Notes: generated by a model from the sequence alone, not told the origin. Shown: positions 15,073 to 22,855, counted from the first letter of the stretch. The stretch: 64,000 nucleotides of DNA from Porphyromonas vaginalis (GCF_958301595.1 NZ_CATQJU010000001.1:2232001-2296000), one strand, 5' to 3'. A program made the numbers and translations.

Positions 15073-16449
15073 TTAAAGTTTAAAGCGTATAGGTTGCCCG
15101 ATCCAAAGCGTAGGCGTACCGCCCTTGATCCCTCCGAAGAGGTAAATGCGTCCATCATCGCCACGGTAGAGTGCTAAGCCTTGCTGATGCTTCTGTCCCT
15201 TCTCATAGTAGAGCGATGGAAGTATAGACTCTTCCGTCAGCTGCTGCCACATAGCGCCGTAGTTGAGAGATACGTAAGCACGCATAGCGGGTTGCTCAGC
15301 TTGCTTAGGACGAGCCGCCGGCTTGACAAGCAGTATAGTGTGGTCTTGAGGCTCATAGACCATCGCTCCAGATAGGTCGCTCGGCCAGATCTTGCTCACG
15401 ACACCAGCATCGTGCGGTGTGAGCCAGTCAAGGCCATTGGAGGTGCTGTAGGCAAGTGCCGTCGTATCAGCGACAGAGCCACCGACTAGAAGTGCTACTG
15501 GATGATGCTCTACAATAAACGAGAGACGGGCATTCTGCTCTAGAGGGAAAGCCGCTGGGACTCGTATGCCTCCCTCACTATTGAAGTGTACCCCATCAGC
15601 AGACTTCACAGCTACGAGAGGCTTATTCTCCCCTCTATGGTATAGATTGCCCAAGAGATAGGAAGCTCTACCTGGCAGGGCATTGCTCTGCGCCCAGTCT
15701 CCCCCATTCGCGTGGTCGTAGCAAGCCTGCTGACCGCTCTCCTGTAGACAGAGGATCGCATCACGGCCGCCCTGCTCCACGATGTCTACGATGGGTGAGT
15801 CGAGCGCATTAGGTATTGTCACCTCTTGCCATAGTTCTGGCTCCTTGTGTGAGGCACGCCACAGATGTCTCTCGCTGGTAGTACGTGTGAAGTAGTAGTA
15901 AGCCTCGCCATTGTCCACGAGACGACTCAACACAATGTCCTCATTCGTGGCAGAAGCCGGCGCTGGGTGTGCAGACTTCGTCCAGGTGTGGGTGTATGGA
16001 TCACGATCGTAGATGTTTATCTTGAGCTTATACTCCTTAGTCAGGGACGCGTTTTTACGATGCTGCATGACGATGCGAACTCCCTCAGCATGCTTGGACA
16101 TATTGACCGTGTCTAGTCCTGACATAGAGGGTTGCTCGACACCTCCTATGTACACCTTAGGGAGCGCATCAGGCGAGGCTACAATCTTCAGCTTGACCGT
16201 CCCGATTTTAGTTCCCTTAGGTAGCGGGCGAGCGTTGTATATCAGTCCTTTGCGATGATCTATGGAGAAGAGTGTCTTCTCCAGCTCAGGGACAGACTTG
16301 TCACTCATCTTGAGTTCTGAGATCAGTACGCTCTCTATCCGAACATCCTCGACAATCGACTTGCGCTGGCAGCTAGGTAAGCTGATCAGCGGTAGCAAAG
16401 CTACAGCGAGGAGTAGGTATCTATGGAGTGATTGTATAGTACGAGTCAT
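15073..16449 (-). CDS. DUF6242-type lipoprotein of unknown function
   Basis: A 458-aa protein from ATG 16447-16449 (eight upstream codons of the open frame are left out because the lipoprotein signal starts at MTRTIQSLHRYLLLAVALLP). The lipobox LISLPSC places the lipidated Cys at residue 27, so it should be membrane-anchored. The region after it (KSVPELEKTLFSIDHRKGLIYNA) resembles DUF6242 N-terminal domains in Bacteroidota; the C-terminal half has short repeats with WxTP/LYxxxG patterns that may form a beta-propeller. It is the first gene of the run leading into DUF6089-uppS-bamA (22-bp gap) and has a TATCTTTG box close upstream. The function is not known. Confidence 0.7.
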   Translation of the reverse strand: MTRTIQSLHRYLLLAVALLPLISLPSCQRKSIVEDVRIESVLISELKMSDKSVPELEKTLFSIDHRKGLIYNARPLPKGTKIGTVKLKIVASPDALPKVYIGGVEQPSMSGLDTVNMSKHAEGVRIVMQHRKNASLTKEYKLKINIYDRDPYTHTWTKSAHPAPASATNEDIVLSRLVDNGEAYYYFTRTTSERHLWRASHKEPELWQEVTIPNALDSPIVDIVEQGGRDAILCLQESGQQACYDHANGGDWAQSNALPGRASYLLGNLYHRGENKPLVAVKSADGVHFNSEGGIRVPAAFPLEQNARLSFIVEHHPVALLVGGSVADTTALAYSTSNGLDWLTPHDAGVVSKIWPSDLSGAMVYEPQDHTILLVKPAARPKQAEQPAMRAYVSLNYGAMWQQLTEESILPSLYYEKGQKHQQGLALYRGDDGRIYLFGGIKGGTPTLWIGQPIRFKL

Positions 16450-16470
16450 ATAGAATTGTTGATATGAAGA

Positions 16471-16478
16471 CAAAGATA
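16471..16478 (-). promoter_or_regulatory. -7 box TATCTTTG for the DUF6242-uppS-bamA operon
   Basis: Perfect TAnnTTTG on the minus strand, about 21 nt upstream of the start at 16449. It is the only clear promoter box seen for the six-gene outer-membrane run. Confidence 0.65.
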
Positions 16479-16499
16479 CTACTTCCCACGAAAATAGAG

Positions 16500-16597
16500 G
16501 TCAGACTTTAGAAGTGAGAGGTTAGAGAGACCACACGCCAAAGGATACGAGAAGAGGTCTAACTTCGAATCTCTAACTTCTATTCTCTAAAGTCTAG
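16500..16597. repeat. Heptamer repeats arranged as an inverted repeat
   Basis: Left arm in 7-bp steps from 16500: GTCAGAC, TTTAGAA, GTGAGAG, GTTAGAG. The right arm (16556-16597) holds the complement pattern in 7-bp steps: GGTCTAA, CTTCGAA, TCTCTAA, CTTCTAT, TCTCTAA, AGTCTAG. The two arms can fold back on each other. The right arm runs over the mrp stop codon, so on the minus strand this hairpin could help end the mrp transcript. Confidence 0.65.
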
Positions 16598-17709
16598 TGC
16601 GACACATGCACCCGCTTGGTGGCGGGAGCCATCGTCAGTCTTTCCTGCACGCGCTCGGTTACTGCCGTGGCTAACTCAGCGAAGTAGTGGCTCATCACCT
16701 GGTCACTCTGCGCAGCTATAGGCTCTCCGGCATCGCCAGCCTCGCAGACACTCTGCACGAGCGGGAGCTGACCCAGGAGCGGGATGTTAAACTGCTCAGC
16801 CAGTCGCTTACCACCGTCACGACCGAAGATGTAGTACTTATTGTCGGGTAGCTCGGCTGGCGTAAACCAAGACATATTCTCCACCAAACCGAGGATAGGC
16901 ACATTAACCAGGTCGGTCTGGAAGAGATTGATCCCCTTCATCGCATCGACGAGAGCCACCTCTTGCGGTGTGGTCACCACGATAGCCCCCGTGAGCGGTA
17001 GCGTCTGGACTAGCGTCAGAGCTATATCTCCCGTCCCAGGAGGCATATCGATGAGTAAGTAGTCCAGCTCTCCCCAGTGTCCCTCTGTGAGGAGCTGCTT
17101 GAGCGCATTCGAAGCCATCGTGCCACGCCATAGGAGCGCTTGGTCAGGACGTACGAAGAAGCCGATCGAGAGCATCTTGATACCCTCTGACACAACAATG
17201 GGTGCGATACGGTCCTTGCCGTCTACCTCCTCAGCGACAGGACGGGCATCCTCACAGTGAAACATCTTCGGCATCGACGGCCCATAAATATCGGCATCGA
17301 GGAGCCCTACTTTGTAGCCTTGGCGAGCCAAAGCCACGGCGAGGTTGCTCGTGACAGTGCTCTTGCCGACGCCTCCCTTGCCACTGAAGATAGCGATCGT
17401 ATTAGAGACCATCGGGAGCGGGTTCTCCACCTCAGGCTGCTCAGGCTCCTCTCTAAAGGTTGCCTTGATACGCCCCGCCACATCTGCCTCTGCATCGAGG
17501 AAGGTGAGGATGGCGGTCTCAGCCGCTTTGACCACGGAGCGAGCAAAGGGGTCTCGCACACGGGGGAAGTGTAGCGTCAGAGAGATCCGTCGTCCCTCTA
17601 TCTGTATGTCGTCAGTCACGATGCCAGAAGAGACAATGTCCGTACCCGTACCTGGGTAACGCACATTGCGTAGCGCATCGAGGACCTGCTCGGTTGTATA
17701 GCTATTCAT
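16594..17709 (-). CDS. mrp: Mrp/NBP35-family iron-sulfur carrier ATPase
   Basis: A 371-aa cytoplasmic P-loop ATPase thought to carry and deliver Fe-S clusters. An N-terminal MIP18/DUF59 domain (~3-85) precedes the deviant Walker A GKGGVGKST (110-118), and the MinD/ParA-like core follows (DADIYGPSMP, LIDMPPGTGD). Odd feature: where many Mrp proteins have a CxxC cluster-binding motif after 'VENMS', this one reads VENMSWFTPAELPDNKYYIFG with no cysteines. I recall the same in other Bacteroidota, so it is probably a clade feature. It lies 30 bp after trmB in a short minus-strand run. Confidence 0.93.
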   Translation of the reverse strand: MNSYTTEQVLDALRNVRYPGTGTDIVSSGIVTDDIQIEGRRISLTLHFPRVRDPFARSVVKAAETAILTFLDAEADVAGRIKATFREEPEQPEVENPLPMVSNTIAIFSGKGGVGKSTVTSNLAVALARQGYKVGLLDADIYGPSMPKMFHCEDARPVAEEVDGKDRIAPIVVSEGIKMLSIGFFVRPDQALLWRGTMASNALKQLLTEGHWGELDYLLIDMPPGTGDIALTLVQTLPLTGAIVVTTPQEVALVDAMKGINLFQTDLVNVPILGLVENMSWFTPAELPDNKYYIFGRDGGKRLAEQFNIPLLGQLPLVQSVCEAGDAGEPIAAQSDQVMSHYFAELATAVTERVQERLTMAPATKRVHVSH

Positions 17710-17739
17710 ATCTTGTTTCTGTTTTTTTGGTCTAAGCTT

Positions 17740-18534
17740 TTATTCCTCCTGGGCAAAGGCTTGCTCCACTTGGTGCAAGAGACCTCCAGGTACTTGCGAC
17801 CAACTGGTATAGTCGTCATGCTCCGGTTCACGCTCGGGCTCTAGCCATTGCTCGCGCATAGGCAGAGCAAAGCGAATATACTTGATTATCTTACCTCTGC
17901 CCAACCACTGCTTCTCGTAATGGGTCAGAACGCGCGGTATGCCATACTGTGTCAGCACCTGCTCCTCTTGGTATAGATCAGGCAGTGCCACTAGAGGCTG
18001 TATATCATTCACCTCTAGCAGACTCAGCGTGTACTCATAGAGGAAGGTGCTATCCGTCTTAAGATGCACCACTCCGTCGGGCTTGAGATAGCGATTGTAA
18101 CTAGTAAAAAAGGCCGAAGAGAGAAGTCTAGCGCGTGTCCGCTTCATCTGCGGATCGGGAAAGGTGATCCACAGTTCGCTCACCTCCCCAGGAGCAAAGG
18201 CTAGCGGTAGCAGATTGATGTCGGTCCGTAGGAAAGCAGCGTTAGAGAGACCTTTGTCCAACGCCTCCGTGGCACCATGCCACATACGCGCTCCCTTGCG
18301 GTCCACTCCGATATAGTTGTGGGTGACATCTTGCTGAGCCAGTGCGACCGTGTACTCGCCTCGCCCGCAGCCCAACTCTAAGATGAGCGGGCGATCCTCG
18401 TCAAAGGCTCGCTCGCACCACCCTCCAGCTATTTGTCCTGCCACCTCTGGGGAGGAAAGCTCTGCATAGCCATACTCATACACATTGGGATAGCTATGCA
18501 GATCGGCAAATTTCTCCAGTTTACGTCTAGCCAT
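17740..18534 (-). CDS. trmB: tRNA (guanine-46-N7)-methyltransferase
   Basis: A 264-aa SAM-dependent methyltransferase that makes m7G46 in the tRNA variable loop. SAM-binding motif I reads LILELGCGRGEYTVALA (~50-66); YIGVDRKGARMWHGA and ELWITFPDPQMKRTRARLL (the TrmB signature with FPDP) follow. It is longer than E. coli TrmB (about 240 aa) by an N-terminal stretch and a C-terminal Glu-rich tail. It lies between the small acidic protein gene (25 bp upstream) and mrp (30 bp downstream). Confidence 0.94.
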   Translation of the reverse strand: MARRKLEKFADLHSYPNVYEYGYAELSSPEVAGQIAGGWCERAFDEDRPLILELGCGRGEYTVALAQQDVTHNYIGVDRKGARMWHGATEALDKGLSNAAFLRTDINLLPLAFAPGEVSELWITFPDPQMKRTRARLLSSAFFTSYNRYLKPDGVVHLKTDSTFLYEYTLSLLEVNDIQPLVALPDLYQEEQVLTQYGIPRVLTHYEKQWLGRGKIIKYIRFALPMREQWLEPEREPEHDDYTSWSQVPGGLLHQVEQAFAQEE

Positions 18535-18543
18535 AGGCGTACC

Positions 18544-18586
18544 TCAGTATCGATTACGTCTACTCCTCATCAGTATCGATTACGTC
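18544..18586. repeat. 17-bp direct repeat at the end of the acidic-protein gene
   Basis: TCAGTATCGATTACGTC occurs at 18544-18560 and again at 18570-18586, 26 bp apart. The second copy encodes the last residues of the 107-aa acidic protein and the first lies just after its stop codon, so the C-terminal coding end has been duplicated into the gap before trmB. Confidence 0.85.
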
Positions 18587-18883
18587 GACTAGCCCCTCCT
18601 CGGCATAGTAGTCGTAGAGCGTGGAGATCAGGTCATACGCATTATCTTCGTGCATCTTGACACCCACATCTTCGCTCAGACGACCAGAGACAAAGCTAGC
18701 CATCTCATCTATATCGAGATAACCCTCCTCATCATCTACCCCCTCGGAGTACTCGTCACAGAGATCCATGACGTAGAGAAAGATCTCGTCATCATCATAC
18801 TCCTTGACAAAGGAGGGATCTAGATGGTTGCGCAGATACTGGATCGCATTGCGATCGAGCTGCTCAAAGTCTATGTCTGCCAT
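18560..18883 (-). CDS. Small acidic protein of unknown function
   Basis: A 107-aa, strongly acidic protein (many Asp/Glu: EYDDDEIF, EGVDDEEGYLDIDE, DVIDTDEE at the end) with no signal peptide or membrane segment. The predicted content is helical with regular aromatic residues (LYDYYAEEGL). I do not recognise the family with certainty; conserved small acidic proteins next to trmB/mrp are seen in related genomes but have no assigned role. The frame uses the same codon style as its neighbours and is spaced 25 bp from trmB and 44 bp from meaB, so it is likely a real gene in that run. Confidence 0.7.
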   Translation of the reverse strand: MADIDFEQLDRNAIQYLRNHLDPSFVKEYDDDEIFLYVMDLCDEYSEGVDDEEGYLDIDEMASFVSGRLSEDVGVKMHEDNAYDLISTLYDYYAEEGLVDVIDTDEE

Positions 18884-18927
18884 GATACTATATATTGTAT
18901 AGGTTATAAGTCTGCGACTGGCTTACA

Positions 18928-20031
18928 TCACTTCAGCGACTTGTAGAAAGCCTCTAAGAGTCGTCCCGCCCCCACAAAGGGTGTGATACGATTCTCCAGG
19001 ACCTCGTGCTCTATCGTCTCTTGAAGCTGCTTGACCTGCTCATTGTCGTAGAAGGAGCGACGCAACTCCTCGTTGACCGTCTCATACATCCACCACTTCT
19101 CCTGGCGACGACGATTATAGTCAAAGTAGCCACTCTCCTTACTCGTTTGGCGATACTCATCGATCATGTCAAAGATCTCCTTGATGCCTATCCCCTTCAG
19201 ACCTGAGTAGGTCATAACCTTCGGCTCCCAGCCCGACTCGGTAGCGGGAAAGAGCTGGAGCGCGTTGCGAAAGTGCTGCGCCGCAAGACGAGCCTTATCT
19301 ACATTGTCACCATCAGCCTTGTTGATGATAATCCCGTCAGCCATCTCCATGATACCGCGCTTGATGCCTTGTAGCTCATCGCCGGTACCAGCTAGCTGGA
19401 TCAGGAGGAAGAAGTCGACCATCGAGTGCACAGCCGTCTCACTCTGCCCTACGCCCACCGTCTCGACAAAGACCGTATCAAAGCCCGCAGCCTCACAGAG
19501 GATAATGGTCTCACGCGTCTTGCGCGCCACACCACCTAGCGAAGAGCTACTAGCACTCGGACGGATGAAGGCACGCTCCTCACGAGAGAGCCGCTCCATA
19601 CGAGTTTTGTCGCCTAGTATACTCCCCTTAGAGATCTCACTACTGGGGTCGATCGCCAACACAGCCAGCTTGTGCCCCTGCTTAATGAGGTGCATGCCGA
19701 AAGCATCGATCGATGTACTCTTACCCGCTCCAGGCACGCCAGTGATACCGACACGCATCGACTGCCCACTGTAAGGTAGGCACCCCTCCAGTATCTGCTG
19801 CGCCTTGAGCTGATGGTCATGACGTGTACTCTCGACCAGCGTCACGGCACGAGCCAGGAAAGTGCGATTGCCCGCTAAGATCTCCTTGATATAACGCTCC
19901 GCCGAGTAGTCCTCACGCTGCACCCGTTGTTGGCGCAGATAAGGATTGACCATAGGCTGAGCAGAGACACCTTTATTCACCTTGAGACCCGCATACTGAG
20001 GGTCATTTTCAGGATGATCATTCGTGAGCAT
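18928..20031 (-). CDS. meaB: Methylmalonyl-CoA mutase-associated GTPase MeaB
   Basis: A 367-aa G3E-family P-loop GTPase that guards methylmalonyl-CoA mutase by loading and protecting its adenosylcobalamin. Walker A is GVPGAGKS (98-105), and the segments LAIDPSSEISKGSILGDKTRM, FVETVGVGQSE and INKADGDN (the NKxD guanine-binding motif) are in order. A helical N-terminal extension (~1-50) and C-terminal dimerisation helices fit MeaB/ArgK. The mutase itself is not in this window. Its presence implies a B12-dependent succinyl-/methylmalonyl-CoA route, as used by porphyromonads for propionate. The protein is complete. Confidence 0.94.
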   Translation of the reverse strand: MLTNDHPENDPQYAGLKVNKGVSAQPMVNPYLRQQRVQREDYSAERYIKEILAGNRTFLARAVTLVESTRHDHQLKAQQILEGCLPYSGQSMRVGITGVPGAGKSTSIDAFGMHLIKQGHKLAVLAIDPSSEISKGSILGDKTRMERLSREERAFIRPSASSSSLGGVARKTRETIILCEAAGFDTVFVETVGVGQSETAVHSMVDFFLLIQLAGTGDELQGIKRGIMEMADGIIINKADGDNVDKARLAAQHFRNALQLFPATESGWEPKVMTYSGLKGIGIKEIFDMIDEYRQTSKESGYFDYNRRRQEKWWMYETVNEELRRSFYDNEQVKQLQETIEHEVLENRITPFVGAGRLLEAFYKSLK

Positions 20032-20040
20032 ATCGGGGAG

Positions 20041-20089
20041 ATTAGAGGTTAGAGATTAGAGATCAGAAATTAGAGGTCAGAGGTTAGTA
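20041..20089 (+). repeat. Tandem heptamer repeats TYAGARR
   Basis: From 20042 the sequence reads in 7-bp units: TTAGAGG, TTAGAGA, TTAGAGA, TCAGAAA, TTAGAGG, TCAGAGG, TTAGTAG. It lies in the 89-bp gap between the 366-aa DUF1573 gene and meaB. The same unit occurs at 16500, 22727 and 30902. Confidence 0.85.
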
Positions 20090-20120
20090 GTAACTTTAGC
20101 TAACAGCCAACAGCCAACAT

Positions 20121-21221
20121 CTACCGCTTAGGTATGACGATCAAGACATTGCGTAGCGGAGCGTTCGGATCATTCAGCAACAAGTCAAAGTTTGCCTTAA
20201 GTGCCCCACGAGAGCGATCAGCTCCCTCTAGATTCAGGCGATAACGTATATCGAAGCTCTCGCCAGGAGCAATCGTCTCAGGATAGTCTAAGATGGTCAG
20301 GAAAGCTGTATTGCTCTCTGCAGAGTAGACATGCATCGGAGCTTTGCCATCATTTTTCAGAGTGACTGCTCCCTCATACACCGTCTCTTCTGGAGCTAAG
20401 TCCGTAAGACGCTGATAGGTCTTTAAGTCCGCAAGCGGTGCTGCTGCCCCCTTGTCAAAGTGCGGGGGCATCACAAGACGTACCATCACCCCACCAGAGA
20501 GATCAGGCTCACCATCCTGCGTTCGTACAGTGATGCCTATCCACCCTTTGTGAATGCCCGGAGCCACCGATCCATCAGTACGCGCCGTCAGGAAGATCTC
20601 CTCAGGCTCATAAGCTGCCAGTGTGGCTTGGCTTATACTACTAGATAGAAAGCTGGGTAGCGTATCCAGAGACACCACTAGAGGCCTACTCGTCGGATTA
20701 TTGAGCATCAGACGGATCGTGTTCTCTTCGCCTGCTGGTTGCAATGGAAAGTCTAGAAAGAGGTTGCTCACCTGTAGTGCGCCAATCTCTTGCTGGTAGC
20801 GTGCATTCGTTGGGATCGGTCTGCCCAGTGTAGCTACGTTTCCCTTGATCGTCAGCTTGATAGGCTTACTCGGATCTACAGAGGTGTAGACACGCGTATA
20901 CTTAACGAAAGAGCCTGGACGATTTAGCGGATTATAGGTGATCAAGATAGGTATCGAATCACCAGGAGCTACAGCCGTACGATCGTAAGTAGGTGTCGTA
21001 CAGCCACAATCCGTATTAACACGCAGTATGACCATCTGCTGGTCAGAGACGTTGTGCAGGGTGAAGCTGTGAGACACCGTGCCCCGCTCCTCAGCAATCG
21101 TACCGAAGTTGTGTATTGCTGAGAGAGAGTCGATCATCTCTGCCGGCCGTTGCGCACGCACTACCCCTAGAGTAGCCGTGAGAGAGAGCAGGAGAGCTAA
21201 CAATCTTCTTGTTGTAGCCAT
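20121..21221 (-). CDS. DUF1573-containing exported protein
   Basis: A 366-aa protein with a signal peptide (MATTRRLLALLLSLTATLGVVRAQ). The N-terminal DUF1573 domain (~30-130) shows the usual HNFGTIAEERGTVSHSFTLHN and NTDCGCTTPTYD stretches; DUF1573 is an Ig/ASH-like beta domain in periplasmic or surface proteins of Bacteroidota with no defined activity. The rest (~140-366) looks like further Ig-like strands. No C-terminal type IX sorting domain is evident. It follows another DUF1573 gene 120 bp upstream, with a strong nested hairpin in the gap. Confidence 0.85.
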   Translation of the reverse strand: MATTRRLLALLLSLTATLGVVRAQRPAEMIDSLSAIHNFGTIAEERGTVSHSFTLHNVSDQQMVILRVNTDCGCTTPTYDRTAVAPGDSIPILITYNPLNRPGSFVKYTRVYTSVDPSKPIKLTIKGNVATLGRPIPTNARYQQEIGALQVSNLFLDFPLQPAGEENTIRLMLNNPTSRPLVVSLDTLPSFLSSSISQATLAAYEPEEIFLTARTDGSVAPGIHKGWIGITVRTQDGEPDLSGGVMVRLVMPPHFDKGAAAPLADLKTYQRLTDLAPEETVYEGAVTLKNDGKAPMHVYSAESNTAFLTILDYPETIAPGESFDIRYRLNLEGADRSRGALKANFDLLLNDPNAPLRNVLIVIPKR

Positions 21222-21240
21222 AACGATCTATCTTAGTTTG

Positions 21241-21312
21241 CTTGAGGCACGCTCCTCCACCCCATCGTCTTCGTCATGAAGGCTGTGGGGCTGTAGCGTA
21301 TGTCGCCTCAAG
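21241..21312. other. Nested stem-loop between the two DUF1573 genes (RNA element candidate)
   Basis: Three perfect helices nest inside each other: CTTGAGGC (21241-21248) with GCCTCAAG (21305-21312); ACGCT (21249-21253) with AGCGT (21295-21299); CCCCA (21260-21264) with TGGGG (21286-21290), around a 21-nt inner loop. On the minus strand it ends 19 nt before the start codon of the 366-aa protein, so it would lie in its leader or intercistronic region. There is no U-run. It resembles no riboswitch I can name. Confidence 0.5.
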
Positions 21313-21341
21313 TGACTATAAGACTTATCTCAGTAGTACGA

Positions 21342-21743
21342 CTACTCGACCACGCCCTTGATGCGTAGTATGTAGCTACCATCCTTACCATTGCTATAGA
21401 TAGAGATGGTCTTGACAAATTGCCCAGGGCGTCCTGCTGGATTGTAGGTCACCTTAACCGTTGTAGTCTTGCCCGGAGCGATAGGAGCTGTCTCGAACTC
21501 AGGCTTCGTGCAGCCACAAGAGGCTACGACACGAGTGAGGACGAGCGGAGCATTACCTGTATTCTTGATCGTGAAGGTATGGCTCACAGGGCCGTCTACC
21601 TCCTTGATAGAGCCAAAGTCAAACTCCGTCTCCGTAGCTGTAATCTGGGCACCAGACTGCTTGCTTGTGGTCTGCTTATTCTGAGCGCCAGCTAGCGTAG
21701 CACAGAGTAGTAGGATCGTTGTAAGGATTGCAATGCGTTTCAT
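21342..21743 (-). CDS. Short DUF1573 exported protein
   Basis: A 133-aa protein from ATG 21741-21743 (MKRIAILTTILLLCATLAGAQ, signal peptide). The frame extends 36 codons upstream but without a coding look, so the signal peptide fixes the start. A single DUF1573 domain follows: TEFDFGSIKEVDGPVSHTF, VVASCGCTKPEF (paired cysteines), VTYNPAGRPGQFVKTI. It is probably periplasmic or surface-attached; the role is unknown. A -7 box TACATTTG lies at 21849-21856. It is paralogous to the N-terminal domain of the 366-aa protein next door (same CGCT-P pattern), so the two probably arose by duplication. Confidence 0.88.
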   Translation of the reverse strand: MKRIAILTTILLLCATLAGAQNKQTTSKQSGAQITATETEFDFGSIKEVDGPVSHTFTIKNTGNAPLVLTRVVASCGCTKPEFETAPIAPGKTTTVKVTYNPAGRPGQFVKTISIYSNGKDGSYILRIKGVVE

Positions 21744-21848
21744 AACTTTGTTGTTTAAGATTATGTCCATAGTTAGTGTATTAAGCACGGGGGAATAGCT
21801 ACACCACACAGAGCTCGCTCGCTCCATACGGATAGTCCCTCTGCTCTG

Positions 21849-21856
21849 CAAATGTA
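21849..21856 (-). promoter_or_regulatory. -7 box TACATTTG for the DUF1573 genes
   Basis: Perfect TAnnTTTG on the minus strand, about 105 nt upstream of the 133-aa DUF1573 start. Confidence 0.55.
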
Positions 21857-21918
21857 CTCTTTTTTAGTCATACAAAGGCTATACCACGCCACAATTCACC
21901 ATTTCAGCACGCTAAAGT

Positions 21919-22093
21919 GAGACTGTTGCAAAAGTCAACAGTCTCACAATCTTGCTTGCAAGATTGTCTAGACTTTGCAGAAAGGATGAAGCGCAAGGCG
22001 CTGAGGGTGAGGTCTGAAGGGAGCATACCTCCGTATGTGACCGAAGCCGAATCCCGAAAGCAACACAGCGATTCGCCTTTATGCAACAGTCTC
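21919..22093. mobile_element. MITE-like element with GAGACTGTTGCA ends
   Basis: A 175-bp element bounded by a perfect 12-bp inverted repeat, GAGACTGTTGCA (21919-21930) and TGCAACAGTCTC (22082-22093), and flanked by the 5-bp direct repeat AAAGT (21914-21918 and 22094-22098). The left end contains a second, inward copy that makes a 10+10 palindrome. There is no coding capacity. The GAGACTnTTGCA end type resembles ends of IS5-like elements (inference), so a parent IS may move it. The flanking gene-free stretch 21744-22916 otherwise holds the arrays at 22251 and 22509, heptamers at 22727 and the palindrome at 22856; I see no gene in it. Confidence 0.7.
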
Positions 22094-22250
22094 AAAGTGT
22101 CTATCACGAGCGGAGTGACAACCCCTCAAGAAGCTAGCAGACATCGGCGAAGATCAGAAGCATCGAAAGAAATCAGACTCCATTGACGCTCTCCACCTTT
22201 CCCTAATTGATCGAAGGCAACGCTCCCCCATCTCTGCGATCCAATCTACT

Positions 22251-22304
22251 CCCCACGTGGATATCCTCAAATTTCCACGTAGGAATTTCCAAATCCCTTG
22301 GGAG
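22251..22304. repeat. Short array of palindromic modules, CCACGTGG type
   Basis: CCACGTGG at 22253-22260, CCACGTAGG at 22275-22283 and CCCTTGGG at 22295-22302 are spaced about 22 bp apart. It is a short member of the second palindrome flavour seen at 22509, 49552 and 59561. Confidence 0.65.
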
Positions 22305-22508
22305 GGACGAAATAAAACTTCGTGGCAGGGCCGACGCCTTATATACTATGAGCTCATCTACCGCCCTACTTCTCGTTTGTCGTCGTGTGTAGCTCCTGAC
22401 TGAGCGACTATGATGCGTCAGCCCTGTTTGGGTAAATTCGACGCCCGCTCGTTACAATAATTTAGAACTGGCTACATATCGATACTGCGCAGTGTCGGGA
22501 AAAACTGA

Positions 22509-22676
22509 TTTCCACCTGGATATTTCGAAATATCCACGTGGAGAATAAAAAATTCTTCGGAGGAATCAAATGAAACTTCGGAGGAATGAAATGAAACTTC
22601 GGAAGAAATGATTCGCCCCCACGTGGAAAATAAAAAATATCCACGTGGAGATTTGAGATTTTCCAAGTGGATATTC
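22509..22676. repeat. Array of 21-22 bp palindromic modules, CCACGTGG / CTTCGGAG type
   Basis: Modules: TTTCCACCTGGA (CC at 22512), ATCCACGTGGAG (CC at 22534), then three ACTTCGGAGGAATGAAATGA-like units of 21 bp (from about 22553), then CCACGTGG at 22619, CCACGTGG at 22641 and TTCCAAGTGGA (CC at 22663). Steps are 22, about 22, 21, 21, then 22 and 22 bp. Open frames in this region follow the repeat and are not genes. Confidence 0.85.
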
Positions 22677-22726
22677 GAGAAAGGAGGGAATCGGACGAAT
22701 TTTCCCGTAAAGATATGTAAATGGAG

Positions 22727-22761
22727 ATTAGAGGTTAGAAGTTAGATATTAGAGGTTAGAG
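22727..22761 (+). repeat. Tandem heptamers RTTAGAR
   Basis: Five 7-bp units in a row: ATTAGAG, GTTAGAA, GTTAGAT, ATTAGAG, GTTAGAG. Same family as at 16500, 20041 and 30902. Confidence 0.85.
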
Positions 22762-22855
22762 ACCGACAGCTAGTTGTGGGTACGCTCGGCTCTGGAGCAG
22801 ACCATCGGTACGTCCATCTCCGTCAAGGCAATACGTTGCTCTCCTTTCGCCTCCT

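Noticed and set aside
21917-22186. An 89-aa open frame over the MITE-like element
   Set aside because: It spans the inverted-repeat ends and flanking DNA and has no recognisable protein features.
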